Below are positions 28,755 through 40,365 of a DNA stretch of 64,000 nucleotides, piece by piece (within the stretch, counting starts at the first letter, position 1; each line of letters starts with the position of its first letter). A model generated the notes under the pieces. That model ran no database searches and was not told the origin of the DNA. It was given only the letters and a program-made list of their open reading frames with translations. Both the position numbers and the translations under genes were made by a program. The stretch is from Adineta vaga (lineage: Eukaryota; Rotifera): the NCBI GenBank assembly GCA_021613535.1, contig CP075497.1, positions 13,144,001 to 13,208,000 of the forward strand, written 5' to 3'.

Positions 28755-29174
28755 TTTTTATTTCTATTTCTATGTTTTCTGTGAAAATGTATCAATTGAA
28801 TAGATAAACAAAACCTTTCGTTCTCTTTAGAATTTTCTTAGTTTAAATGAAGGAAACTAAGAAACGTCAATGAGTTATCTTTTCTTTAACCTCACGACAT
28901 GATTTCATCATGATTAACAATCACGTTACTGTAGATGTGTGTAGAAATCTTTTGAATTGAAAGTTATTATAATCAAAAAAATGAAGAGAAAGATAAGATG
29001 ACAAATGCGCTTATTAGAAGATAGTATTATTGTCTAGTACATTCTTTATTTTTTTTTTCAATAAATTTATTTATTCGACGAAGAAAATGCGCATTTTCAT
29101 TAAGACAAAAATTTACTTATCCGTACTGAGGATAACACTTTCATAGTAAAAAACAATCATCTATTTCAATTTAA
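28755..29174. other. 5' flank of receptor copy 2
   Basis: Non-coding, and alignable with 33092-33480 (flank of copy 3), with scattered substitutions, a ~16-bp deletion in copy 3 and one fold-back insertion (H17) in copy 3. It serves as the 'empty site' reference near 29066. Confidence 0.75.
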
Positions 29175-29920
29175 ATTATTTCCCAAAAAAAGCTTTTCTT
29201 TTGTCATTCGACGCAATAAATCTTGACATTATTTGATGTGAATCAGTGTCGTCGAGCTTTTGTTTGTAAATATGTGCTATCAAACAATGATTAAGCTGTG
29301 ACTATGTCATAAAACTTCGAAGCACAGTTTTTAACTGATTCGATGCACTAAACTCACGTTCAGCAGTTGCTGTAGTTACAGGAACAGTTAAATAAAGTTG
29401 AATTCATTTATCAAATTTTCTGAATATTTGTTTTATTTTCATCTGATTCGTGTTAATTGCAGATCGAAGAAAATCATAAATCATGTATACTTCAGCTCTC
29501 AACTTTTGAATATCTATATCATCATCACAAAATTCTATTATCTCTTGTATAAGGTCATCTGGATTATGAACTGGAGTATTGGATACATTAAGGATAAATT
29601 TCTCAACACTACATAACAATATCAAGTGCTTCACAAGTAGTAAAAGTAGACATTTTAGCTGTAGACAATATTTCAGTATTTTCATGTTGTGAACTTGTTG
29701 GAACATTACTTAAGTTTACTAATGCAATTTCTTCTGTTGAAAGATATAATGCTGTAACTTTTGATTTTACTGAGCAAAAATCTAGAATTGATCCATCAGA
29801 TCGTTTCAATGTCATAAACTGATTATTATCTAAATTATTGATCTGATAAAGTAGAAATACTTCTTTATAGTTGGTTTTGTTGTCTCTTAACCGCATGAGC
29901 CTATGATCGATCCAGTTCAC
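29175..29920 (-). pseudogene. hAT-family transposase relic
   Basis: The minus strand encodes the diagnostic hAT C-terminal dimerisation motif (LYLTVPVTTATAEREFSA, then LKTVLRSFM and LNHCLIAHIYKQKL) at about 29200-29400. It is preceded by VHNPDDLIQEIIEFCDDD and IDIQKLRAEVYMIYDF, typical of the ZMYM1-like/hAT C-terminal region. In-frame stops interrupt it (after FRKFDK and after RSFMT), and the segment from about 29600 to 29920 is in another frame. No terminal inverted repeats or N-terminal zinc finger are visible. This is a dead fragment. Confidence 0.72.
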
Positions 29921-30515
29921 ATATCAACCAGTGTAAACAATATAATAAATCACTCTCATTTCACGTTGCATTTCTAGAACTTTTATCATAATATAGAGCT
30001 AATGACACAAAAATACCTCTCATTGGTACTAAAATAACGTTCGGTCTATTCTATTGATTTACTGTACATATAAATATTTCAACATAAGTATATTTTTCAG
30101 AACATCACATAATTCTTCGGAACCACAGTTAGAAGATGTTAAGTTGATAATCGAAGATAAATGACATCGAAATTCGAAGTTTCTCTGAATTTTCAATACT
30201 TTTAATATTTTTAGTTCAGTTACTGGTTAGAGAGATAGAAGATTATGTTATTCAGCTTGACAATCAATCAGACGAAAAAAGATTAAATGAGCTATACCTG
30301 ATAACATTGACTACAGCTGTGTTGCATTCTTATACGCGTCATTGCTGTCAAGCTTGACGATCAAAGATGAGAAAATTCATTCAAGGAAAATATGGCAAGA
30401 AATGAATGAATTCCAAAAGTATAGTGTATTCATTGAATAAATGAAATGAGTATATTTGATATTTTATTTCTTCGTCGACTATCATCATTTGACTAAATCG
30501 AATGATATATGAATG
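29921..30515. other. Gene-free stretch
   Basis: AT-rich; no ORF, fold-back or RNA gene recognised. It lies downstream of the 317-aa receptor, and unlike most neighbours it carries no TGTGGG element. Confidence 0.5.
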
Positions 30516-31469
30516 TCATTGAACAGTAGCAACAGTTGCTACCTGTACTCTGTTTCGATTAAAAGTAATAACATTAATTGTATTCCGTCGTCGCATTCTA
30601 ATAATACTCTTGATTTTATTTAGCAACTCAGGTAATGCACCAAGACATATAACTGGTAATAGAAGAGGAATAAAATAGGCAGCGAACTGCATTGTTTCCA
30701 ATTGGTCCGACATAAATGAAGGATCGAAAGTAATTTGAATGAATAGTGTAATTGTTACAGGTAACCAAAACCCCATGTAGAGTGATGAAATCATCCACAG
30801 TTGAAATACCATCTTACCATGACGTCGCCAATTAACTGCTTGTTGTCGAGATATTTTTCGATAGATGACTCGAATAACTAGCATTACATTAGCGAACATA
30901 ATAATCACTACGGGAAGGAGAAGATTAAAAATAAAATCAAACTGGTTTAAAACCTTTTCGTCATAGTAACATGGAAATCCACAAAGAAATAAATTATAAT
31001 CCCATAACGTTATACAAAGTGGACTGATTACAATTAGGATAAAGAAAAATAACGGTGCCCAAATCAAACAAAAAGTAATAGGAAGAAAATGGCACAGCCA
31101 TTTTTTCCATCGAACTTGAAGAATTGTACGCGCATGGAAAATGAGTAAATGTCGTTCGATAGAAATCCATGCCATTAAAAATAATCCCATACTATTTATT
31201 GAGAACTCGTACCATGTCCACCAGACACAATATGCATTTGTTGGTGGCCAAATGGAATTCGAATAATAATAACTCATTGGCATGGGGAGATTGAAAAGGA
31301 GTTGAAAGAAATTGATCGTAAGTAGAATGAACCAGCCATGATTTTTGAGTTTTGAACAAACAGGACGATTGGCAAGAAAATAAACAAAGATAAGAATCGA
31401 TAGAATGATTGCTATAATGTCAAAAACCACCATCAAAATAAATCTAATCAGACGATCCATAATTAACAT
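30516..31469 (-). CDS. Rhodopsin-like 7TM receptor, 317 aa
   Basis: Single-exon ORF from ATG 31469 (a second Met lies three codons later). Seven hydrophobic segments are clear: VVFDIIAIILSILIFVYFL; GWFILLTINFFQLLF; FSINSMGLFLMAWISIERH (TM3 end with ERH for DRY); HFLPITFCLIWAPLFFFIL; FIFNLLLPVVIIMFANVML; QLWMISSLYMGFWLPVTIT (TM6 with WLP); FIPLLLPVICLGALPEL. The second extracellular loop has the paired Cys (CITLWDYNLFLCGFPC). The C-tail is basic (MRRRNT). It is unrelated at sequence level to the receptor at 27422 except in fold. Ligand unknown. Confidence 0.87.
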   Translation of the reverse strand: MLIMDRLIRFILMVVFDIIAIILSILIFVYFLANRPVCSKLKNHGWFILLTINFFQLLFNLPMPMSYYYSNSIWPPTNAYCVWWTWYEFSINSMGLFLMAWISIERHLLIFHARTILQVRWKKWLCHFLPITFCLIWAPLFFFILIVISPLCITLWDYNLFLCGFPCYYDEKVLNQFDFIFNLLLPVVIIMFANVMLVIRVIYRKISRQQAVNWRRHGKMVFQLWMISSLYMGFWLPVTITLFIQITFDPSFMSDQLETMQFAAYFIPLLLPVICLGALPELLNKIKSIIRMRRRNTINVITFNRNRVQVATVATVQ

Positions 31470-32470
31470 AAGAAAGAATGATCAAACAGACACGTATCGT
31501 TTTAAATACTCTTCGGTACTGGAGATATAAATAAAAAATAAAAAATAATTTAATGAGTATTCTTATCAGTCAGTGATATGTTATCAAACTCCAACGGATA
31601 TAACCTTGGTATTACGTATATCGGCTACTATTCTAGTCATTTTTTCTGCGTTATATCTCTATTTGTTTCCTATCAAAGTAACTTAATCTTAATAAGATAT
31701 GAAAAAATGTGAATATTATGGATAGCTATCTTCTGTCTTTTTACTAGAAAATCTTTCCTCTATGTGATAAATTTCACCACTCGACATTTTTTTTCACTCT
31801 GATCATACTTTTACAAAATTCATCTATTTATATATTATGCATTCATTCTTTCTTCCGTTCATATCATTAAAAACCCAAAGCACGCATTCATTATCTTACA
31901 TATAATAAGATAAATGAGATCACCAGCTGATTTCATGTAAATCGTTATTCCGTCGTACGTATCAAACATGCTTATATGATTTCGAACACCTATCCATAGA
32001 CTTTGATAACTATATCCAACAGAAACTACCGACTTTGTTATTTTTTACAAAACTACTTTGTCATTTTACTTCTTTTATGTGAAAAAAGCTACTATCAAAT
32101 TTTTTACAAAAGGCAGGTGGATGAAATTCCTATAACTTTTGAGTGAGAAGTTATTTCGACCTGTAGTTTTCACCATTCGATAGAGGATGCTTGAGGGCCG
32201 ATATTTATGCGGGAAAGTCATCATTCCAAATAATTTGTTAAGTGGACTTTCGTCGACGAAATTAAGTAGATATTAGCGAATCGTTTTAAGGAGTTGTTCT
32301 TCGTGATATTGGTACTCCGACGTGTCCACTTCACGTTGACATCGATAGAATTTTCTCACTTGCTTTACTGGAAATACTAGAGATATATTCGGATGTTAGT
32401 GTCATACTTGTTGCTTTATGACGCTATCGTTTACATGTGTTTTCTTTCTTTTCTTCACATGTATATATTT
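31470..32470. other. Gene-free stretch upstream of the MITE
   Basis: No coding signal recognised. A small inverted repeat (ACATGTG ... CACATGT) lies just left of the MITE at about 32432-32463. Otherwise featureless. Confidence 0.45.
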
Positions 32471-32595
32471 CAGAGGTGAGCACAGGACAAACGTTTTCAT
32501 CCTGTCGTGCCTGCCGCTCCGACTCATTCGTCCTGCCGCGCGGACAGGACAGGAGGGCAGTACGTGCGATATGTCCTGTCCTGTGCTCACCTCTG
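32471..32595. mobile_element. hAT-type MITE, 125 bp
   Basis: Begins CAGAGGTGAGCACAGGACA and ends with its reverse complement, TGTCCTGTGCTCACCTCTG. These 19-bp perfect inverted repeats have a start typical of hAT elements (CAGRGGTG). The interior is strikingly GC-rich for this window and contains further internal repeats (TCCTGTC/GACAGGA). The expected 8-bp target duplication is absent: the right flank GATGCAAT is receptor sequence and the left flank is not. The element therefore sits on a rearrangement junction. A hAT transposase relic lies 2.5 kb away; any relationship is untested. Confidence 0.85.
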
Positions 32596-33091
32596 GATGC
32601 AATGTATTGACATTTCCATTATTAAAACAATAAATTGTTTCACCAAAAATGAAACATCCAGAAAAAATGACCATTGAAATTGTTTTATAAACTGTCTTTT
32701 GATTACAAAGATTTCGAAATGAAACAGATGTTGATGAACTACAAAATCGATCAAAACATCCAAGTGTTATAAACCATGATGTACAATAAAGACAAAGATA
32801 TGAAAGAAAATATCGAATTTTACATAAGATTGACGAAGATGAAGTATAATCAAGATTAAAACCATTTAATAAACGACTCATTAAACCAATATAAAGTGCC
32901 AATAGACTAACTATTGTTGTTGATAATAAATATTGAACACAAGAATTTTTTCGTAAAGTTTTTCGAGTAAAAACAAGAATATTAATTATATTTCCAAATG
33001 TACCAAATATAAGAAGTGGAATTGGAAAAAAACGATTAAAAGTAGATGAATAATATGTCCAATATGATATCGAAGTTGTATTAATAGACAT
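32596..33091 (-). pseudogene. 7TM receptor copy 3, 3'-truncated at the MITE
   Basis: The first ~164 codons of the receptor are present (MSINTTS ... NNGNVNT) and look identical by eye to copy 2 over about 490 bp. The frame then runs into the MITE and stops at 32402 after an unrelated tail, so TM5-TM7 and exon 2 are lost. At the junction (GATGCAATG) it shares copy 1's 1-nt difference rather than copy 2's sequence, which hints at a mosaic origin. Confidence 0.88.
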
Positions 33092-33380
33092 TTTTTATTT
33101 CTATTTCTATGTTTTCTGTGAAAATGTATCAATTGAATAGATAAACAAAACCTTTCGTTCTCCTTAGAATTTTCTTAGTTTAAATGAAGGAAACTAAGAA
33201 ACGTCAATGAGTTATTTTTTCTTTAACCTCACGACATAGTTTCATTATGATTAACAATCACGTTACTTTAGATGTGTGTGGAAATTTTTTGAATTGAAAG
33301 ATAAGATGACAAATGTGCTTATTAGAAGATAGTATTATTGTCTAGTACATTCTTTATTTTTCTTCAATAAATTTTATTTA

Positions 33381-33432
33381 AGGTGGGTTCAGGTGTTTAT
33401 GAGGCTATGATCTTAACCCACACCCACACCCT
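33381..33432. repeat. Fold-back element H17 (insertion relative to paralogue)
   Basis: AGGTGGGTTCAGGTGTTTA and AACCCACACCCACACCCT flank TGAGGCTATGATCTT, the same loop as H7. The surrounding sequence matches 28990-29100 (flank of receptor copy 2), where this segment is absent: about 70 bp (33381 to about 33450) are extra here. Confidence 0.9.
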
Positions 33433-33734
33433 AAAAAAAATATTTTTCTTATTTATTCGATGGAGAAAATGCACATTTTCATTAATTGTTATTTATACAC
33501 ATATATTTCATTCGTTGAATCATATATATATATGAAAATATATAATAGGTTTATGCATGATTGATTTTTGTAAATTGATGACGTTAGTTTTTCATGTGCA
33601 AAATATCGAATGGTTTGAAATAGTTTAGTTATAACTTATTATACTAAATAACATATGAATCTTCAATCTATATGTTAATATTAAAAGATATAGTTTGAAA
33701 AATCTGATATAGATCGAATCATTTTTTTTTATAG

Positions 33735-36700
33735 ATGAGTTCTGAAACAAATTCAACAAATGGTGATAATAATAATGAAAGCGAATCGAAAAGTAGTACA
33801 GTTATTTTATTTTTATCATTTTCTGTGTTATCAGCATGTGTATGTAAAATAATCTTTTCAAAAATATTAAAAAATAAAATTCCTCTACCATTTACGGTTG
33901 CTGTTCTTATACTTGGATTTATTATTGGAATTATTGTTACACAAATTAAAGATATCAATAATGATTTTCTTTATGGTGAAATACAATTAAGTGAAATTAA
34001 TCCTCATTTAATGTATTATATATTTTTACCTTTATTAATATTTGATTCATCATTTAATGGTCATTTTCATGTCATTAAACAACAATTATTATCAGCTATT
34101 CTTATGGCTGGTCCTGGTGTATTTATATCAACTGCAGTTATTGCTATATGTGGAATATATATATTTCCATATAATTGGTCATGGTTAGTTGGTTTAATGT
34201 TTGGAAGTATTTTAAGTGCTACTGATCCTATTGCTGTTGTTGCTTTATTACATGATTCAGGTGCAAGTAAATCATTAGCTTCATTGATTGATTCAGAATC
34301 TTTATTAAATGATGGTTCAGCATTTGTTATTTTTCTTATTTTTCATAATATTGTTCTTGGTGAAGATCATAGTGCAAAAAAGATTATTATAGATATTGTT
34401 AAGTATAGTATTGGTAAGTAAACTTTAAAAACAAACTATCAGATACTATATGAGAATAATTTTAGGTGGTCCTGCGTTTGGTTTGGCTTGTGGAATTCTT
34501 AGTGTATTTGTATTAAATCGAATTAATAATGAACTTGAAGTTGAAATAACATTGACATTTGGTCTTGCTTATCTTATTTTTTATGTTGCAGATGTTGAAC
34601 TTGGTGTATCTGCTGTTCTTGCTCTTGTTACAATGGGTTTATATATGAGTAAATATAAATATTGTATTAGTAGTAATGTTCAACCTTCTATGGCAAGTGC
34701 TTGGCGAATTACAACATATTTTATTAATATACTTATTTTTATTGTCACTGGTATTATTTTAGCTCGTCTATTTGTTGGTACATCTATAAATATATCAGCA
34801 AAAGATTTTGGTTTTTCAATTATTTTATATATAATGATTCATCTTGGAAGAATTTTAACAATTATTATTTTATATCCATTAATGAAATGTACTGGTGTAC
34901 AATTATCATGGAAAGATTGTATTATTTTAGCATGGAGTGGTTTACGAGGAAGTATGGCACTTATTCTTGTATTATTTGTTAGTTTAGATACAGAAATTGA
35001 TAAAATTACACGTGATCGCTTTTTATTTCATGTATCAATGATCGTATTATTAACGTTAATTATCAATGGAACAAGTAGTAAATTTCTTGTAAGACTTCTC
35101 GGTTTACATCATGGTACGTATAAAGTTTTATTTATTATGAAATACGATTTAAAAATAAGTAAAGAAAATATATCCACACTATAATAGATTTTTTTATTTA
35201 AGGTACAAAAGAAAGTGAAATTGTTCTTTTACAAGCACTTGAACATATGCGAAGACAAACATCATGGAAATTATCTAAAATGAAAGCAGATGAAAAATTT
35301 GTTGATGTTGATTGGAAAATGTTAAATGAATATTTACCAGATAAATTATTAGAAGAATTAGATGAAGAAAATAATACAAATTTACATCAACAATTATCAT
35401 CAACAACTCAACATGAACTTCCAATATCAACAAGACGATCTTCACGTGAAAGTACAACTTATGAATTACAAACAATTGCAACTGTTTATCAAACAGATTC
35501 AATTCCATCAAGTCCAATAACACGAAGAAACTATTCGAATACTGAAGATATAATTTTACCAATAATTGATCTTCGAAATACTAATGAAGAACATAATAAA
35601 AATATTCGAAATGAATTAATTATTCGTTTTTTAACAGCTATGTCAATTGATTATGAAAAACAATGGTATCTCGGTATGATTCGACGAAAAACTTTAAATA
35701 TTCTTATTAAATCAGTTGAACAAGCGAAACAAAAATGTTCACTTCAACTTCATTGGAAATTTATTTTTGAACATTTTCAATTATCATTATTTCATCGATT
35801 TCTTATTCAATTTAATTATTTTCATTTTATTAATCAATGGACACATCGATTCATTTTTGATCATATTTTTCAAACAATTGAATTAACATTAAGTAAAACA
35901 ATTTAAATCAATAAAAGATCATTTATTTCATTTATATATTTTAGGTTTTCATACAGCTAAAACTCGAATGGATAATATTCGATTACATTTTCCTGAATTA
36001 TCAAATTTAAATGAACGAATTATGAATGAAGTTTGTGAAGAAGTTAAAATGTATGAATTAAATGCAATGCATATTTTACTTGATTTACAACAATCATATC
36101 GACTTTGTTGGATTATTCTTATGACACGACGTTGTGCTCAAATGTTATTAAAATATGAATCAATTGCAATTATTCAATTATATGAAACTGGTATGCTTGC
36201 AGAAAATGAATATTCACATATTTTAGAATTAATTCAAGACAAATTATTTACTCTCGAATATGGAAATATTAAAATGCCAGAAAATCAAAAGAAAATAATT
36301 GAAAATTCTTTTGATTTAATTCCATATTTTCAATTACTTTCTTTGGAAGAAAAAAATCAATGGAAATCTCTTCTAATATCTAAACATCAATGGTTTCAAC
36401 CGAATTCTATTCTAATAGAAAAAAATCAAACAGTATTAACTGCCTATTTAATCGTTCGTGGTATTGTTCAATATAAAAATGATACAATACCAACTTATTA
36501 TAAATGTGGAAATATTATAGGTATCGATGCATTATATCTTGAAAAATCTTCATCCTCTGGTACTTATATTGCTAATGGTGGACTTGTTGAAACATATTCA
36601 ATTGATTTAATTCTATTAAATACTTTATTATCTGATGAGAATATTTCTCGTTCAATTTATAATGAAATAACATTTCATGTGCTTATGAATAATTATCAAA

Positions 36701-37191
36701 AATTATTAAATTTAACTCATTCACAATTAAAAGTTCTTCTCAATGATAAAGTGTTATTTTATAAAAATCAATCGAATTTAATTATTGATATGGAAAGAAA
36801 TCAAAGATTATTTCTTCTATCAGGAACAATAAATCGGTATTTAAATGATGAAGAAAATATTCTTATCAATTCAATGGAATTTTGTTTAATTGATTCTCCA
36901 ACAAAATTTCAATTAAATTCAACAAGTATTCTTTATACATGGACATCTGAAGATGAAATTTATTGTTTAAATGTTAAGAAATTTAAAGTTAATTTTTCAT
37001 TAGATCAAAATCAAATGAATTCTTTGGAACCATTCTATCCACTTTATTCAGGTGAATCAATTGAATTTACTCCACGACGTCATTCACCATCAATTACTCG
37101 TCCAACTGAAAATAGTAGTAATTTTCAATTAATACCATCAGAAATTGAAGTTAATAATCAACTTAATATTCCATCGGAATTTTCTCATTGA
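33735..37191 (+). CDS. Na+/H+ exchanger-like protein with cytosolic cNMP-binding-like region, 1087 aa
   Basis: Four exons: 33735-34413, 34466-35113, 35203-35892, 35945-37191; the joined frame is open. Residues ~20-450 form a CPA1 exchanger domain: IFLPLLIFDSSFNGHF, GSILSATDPIAVVALLHDSG and SLIDSESLLNDGSAFVIF (the acidic ND/DP transport motifs), then WSGLRGSMALILVL. This fits the SLC9C/SOS1-like branch. The following ~600-residue cytosolic tail has helical stretches and a cyclic-nucleotide-binding-like beta-roll near residues 800-870 (PNSILIEKNQTVLTAYLIVRGIVQY ... GNIIGIDALY). I do not see the four-helix, Arg-rich voltage sensor of sperm SLC9C1. Role: proton-coupled sodium exchange at a membrane, probably tail-regulated. 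A fold-back lies 70 bp past the stop. Confidence 0.9.
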
Positions 37192-37260
37192 TAAAAAGAA
37201 AAAAAATGTATTTTTCATCTTAATAAATAATTCTTTATTTCTTGTCTTCTTATTTCATCT

Positions 37261-37323
37261 CTTGAGGGTGTGGGTGTGGGGTTGTATAAGGGACTCTTGT
37301 TAATTGACACCCAAACCCTCAAG
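37261..37323. repeat. Fold-back element H18, complete termini
   Basis: CTTGAGGGTGTGGGTGTGGG at the left end and ACACCCAAACCCTCAAG at the right end: both 9-bp termini (CTTGAGGGT/ACCCTCAAG) are perfect inverted repeats. The loop is GTTGTATAAGGGACTCTTGT. It lies 70 bp after the exchanger gene and directly abuts a kinase-like stub. Confidence 0.9.
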
Positions 37324-37504
37324 ATAAATAAACAATTCCTCGTTCATATTCCAATTCATAATATTTTATAATATTTCTATGATCTAAATTTCGTACTAGT
37401 TCCATTTTGATTTCAACACGATCAAGCATATTGATTAGTAAGTACTTTAATTGCAGCGATATTTCCTTGTCATGTTCGAGAATAAATTGTTCCTTCAGAA
37501 ACAT
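37324..37504 (-). pseudogene. Protein-kinase N-lobe stub
   Basis: About 60 codons on the minus strand resemble the alpha-C to beta-4 part of a Ser/Thr kinase (DRVEIKMELVRNLDHRNIIKYYELEYE), including the alpha-C Glu and the LDHxNIIKYY pattern. Neither the P-loop nor the catalytic loop is nearby. The homology ends at the border of fold-back H18, so it is a truncated fragment. Confidence 0.42.
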
Positions 37505-37777
37505 AACTCAATCCACTTCATAAATTGATAATTTTTAGTCATTTAATGTCCTCTATAAAAGAATTTCACGCAATATGACGCGTTAATTCTTATACGTCAT
37601 AACTTCTTAAAGAAATTTCTTTTTCGTTCTGACTCAACAACAATAGAACATTCTAAAACAACGCAACTAAATTCTTCATTGTGTCAATCAATAACAAAAC
37701 AGAGATTTTTCCCATATTTCTATCGGTATATAAATATGCAGAATTTCGAAAGCAATCAGTACGTTCACTTGAATAAA

Positions 37778-39081
37778 ATGGTATGAAATAAAAGATGTTT
37801 TTCTATATTGTATAGATTCTTGTTTAATCTTTTTAGACTTCTCAACAAAATGAAATGCGTATTATTTTAATTGGAAAAACCGGCAATGGTTCGCGTTAAG
37901 ATTTTCTCTTGTAAATAAAAATTTTATATTTTTTCTTTAGGAAAAAGCTCAACAGGCAATTCATTGCTACATTCTCGAAGTACTTTTCATGCTACTCAAT
38001 CAGGAAAATCAATTACAAAAGAATGCAAAGCGGGTGAATATAATTATACTAACAATCGTCGTGAACCGAAAAAACTTACTGTTGTTGATACACCGGGTTT
38101 TTTCGATACTGATCTAACGATGACCAATGATATGGTAGAAAAAAAAATTGCATCACAAATTTTTGAAATGACTACACCAGGTGTCCATGCTTTTTTGATT
38201 GTTCTTCGTGTTGATCGATTTACACCTGAAGAGAAAAATACAGTTGATTTTATTCGACGTATCTTTGGAGCAGGTGCAGCAAAATATTGTATTGTGATTT
38301 TCACTCGAGAAGATCAATTAGAAGATGGACAAAGTTTGAATGATTTTATCAATACATCATCAGAATTACAAAGATTAGTTCAAGATTGTGGTCGACGAGT
38401 ATTTGCTATAAATAATAAATTGAATGGGCAATTATTAGAGAGAAAAACGAATCAATTAATTGATATGATTGACATAATGATAAGAAATAATAATGGAAAG
38501 TATTATACAAATGCTGAATATGAACGTATTGAAAGAGAACGAAAGGAAAAACAACAAAAAGAGGAAGCGAAAGAAAAACAAAATGAAGAACGAGTATGAC
38601 TAGATTTTTTTTCAAGAACATATTGAGAATTGATTTTATATCTTTAGATACGAGAAGATGAAAGAAAAAAAGGGGAAGAACGTCAAAGAAAAGTAAAAGT
38701 CGAAATCGAATAAATTTTCCTTTATATATTTGATCTTATTTCGTTTAATTTTAGTTAAGAAATCAAAGAAGAGATAGTGATGACGAATGTGATATTAATC
38801 CATTGGTGAATATAATTCGGTCATGGGGTTTTAGAGATACGATGTCGCCCATGAGTTCTGATACGGATATGCCACATGGAGGAATGCCTGGTGCCGGTTT
38901 TGATAATAATATGTTATTTAGAGGAATGAATTCTGGCAGAGGTGATGCACATGGAGGTCGATTTACAGGTGAATATGTAGTTTCAAATGGCTCCACAAAT
39001 GGTAGACCAATCTTTGAAGGTGGACGTGGAGGACAATATCATATAACTTCAAATGGTAATCGAAGTTACATACGCAAATGA
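37778..39081 (+). CDS. AIG1/GIMAP-type GTPase with Gly-rich tail, 359 aa
   Basis: Five exons: 37778-37780 (only the ATG), 37837-37888, 37941-38593, 38648-38692, 38755-39081; frame-consistent total 1080 nt. The G1 loop GKTGNGKSSTGN is split by intron 2. G3 is VVDTPGFFDT; the AIG1 'conserved box' follows (PGVHAFLIVLRVDRFTPEEKNTV); G4 is probably FTREDQLE. A Lys/Glu/Arg-rich coiled stretch (ERKEKQQKEEAKEKQ) follows. The last exon encodes a Gly/Met/Asn-rich tail (PHGGMPGAGFDNNMLFRGM, GGRGGQYHI) not usual for the family. GIMAPs are septin-related membrane-scaffold GTPases, often linked to immunity or survival; the role here is inferred only. Intron 2 has an unusual GTTCGC donor. The alternative ending at the in-frame stop after exon 4 would drop the tail. 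Confidence 0.9.
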
Positions 39082-39160
39082 TATATTGAATTTTTTAATA
39101 TATTTTTATACTTTTTTTCTTAATACTTTCAAATAAATAGAAATAAAAATGAATGTTTTA

Positions 39161-39197
39161 GAGGGCGTCAGTGTAAATACAAGAGACTTACACCCAG
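39161..39197. repeat. Decayed fold-back H19
   Basis: AGGGCGTCAGTGTAAATACA and AGAGACTTACACCCAG: the loop matches that of H13 (GTGAATACAAGAGAC). It lies about 80 bp downstream of the GTPase gene stop. Confidence 0.6.
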
Positions 39198-39200
39198 ATG

Positions 39201-40091
39201 GAAACACCGAAACTTAGTTCATATATTCCACATCTTCGTCATTTATCATTATACACCTATCACGTAGATATAGACCAACTTAAAATCTATCGCGTTATTC
39301 TCCATTGAAATTTCTAACACATCGTACTCTTACATTAGATTTTTATTGAAATTTTAATCACTTTTCGACAACATATTATGAATTATTTCCTATATATTCA
39401 AGTTCTTCGCCTTACAACATCTCAAAGTGATTATATGAATGCGCGAAGGAATGAGAACAAATCATCTCATTATCTCTACGAAATTTACGTATTTCCGATG
39501 TTCGATTCGAAGTACATGAATACATTAATTCACAAAAAGTATCATTCGAATAAGAAGCAAATTTACTGAATTCTTCTTTTTGGATTGAACGACAACAGGT
39601 GAAAAAGTAATGACATGGCTGCTCCTTAATCACCCTCAACCAATCTTAATCATATTCTATCTGCGAAACAACTGAAGACTCTGATAGGTCAATTTAGTTA
39701 TTTACCATTCGTAAATTTGATTAAATTATTATTATTTACATCCAATGTTGAAACATTAATCTTCTGAAAATATATCCAATATACTTATGTAATTAAAAAG
39801 GTCATTTGTCGGGGAGAAATGTGTACTTGATAAAGTTGAATTACCCGTTATTTTATTTCTTCGTATAGAAAATCTGGAAATTTGTTTACAAAAATGAAAG
39901 ATATGGAATTGATCTTACCATTTCTATTGAATGAAAACAATCAAAATACTCAACATTTGATTTCATTACATTTTCTAAACGGTAATAATCATTCGTGTGG
40001 ATGTTTCGAACGTTTAATTCATTCGGCAGGAGTAATATCTTGTAAACAGAAACAAATACATATCAATAAACAATTTTATATATGGATATAG
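39201..40091 (+). pseudogene. F-box/LRR paralogue, 3' relic
   Basis: Pieces in several frames match the C-terminal half of the 40366-42141 paralogue: YIPHLRHLSLYT, ELFPIFKFFALQ, LRNLRISDVRFEV, SSFWIERQQ, AKQLKTLIGQFSYLPFVNL. The final stretch is KDMELILPFLLNENNQNTQH through to a YIW stop at 40091. Stops and frameshifts are numerous. The F-box end is absent. Confidence 0.7.
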
Positions 40092-40365
40092 TAATAACAT
40101 GTTTTTATCGACTTTAATAAGTTATCATTCAAAATAAAACATGCATTGTTCTTCTTATCCTATTATATTCATAGTCAGTCATGTCCTTATCTCTATCATA
40201 TATAAAATACACGAAGAAAAATGAAAAGAAACAAAAGATATGTATATTTTAGATTCGTATAATAATGAAAACAATTCGATGGAAGAGTTAATAGTACAAG
40301 TATCGTATAAGTAAATAAAATCAATAAATAAATTTATGGAAATAATTACGATTTGTTTGTTTTTA

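Noticed and set aside
32402-32595. C-terminal extension of receptor copy 3 through the MITE as a novel protein end
   Set aside because: The extension simply translates the MITE and flank after truncation; TM5-TM7 are missing, so a working receptor is unlikely.
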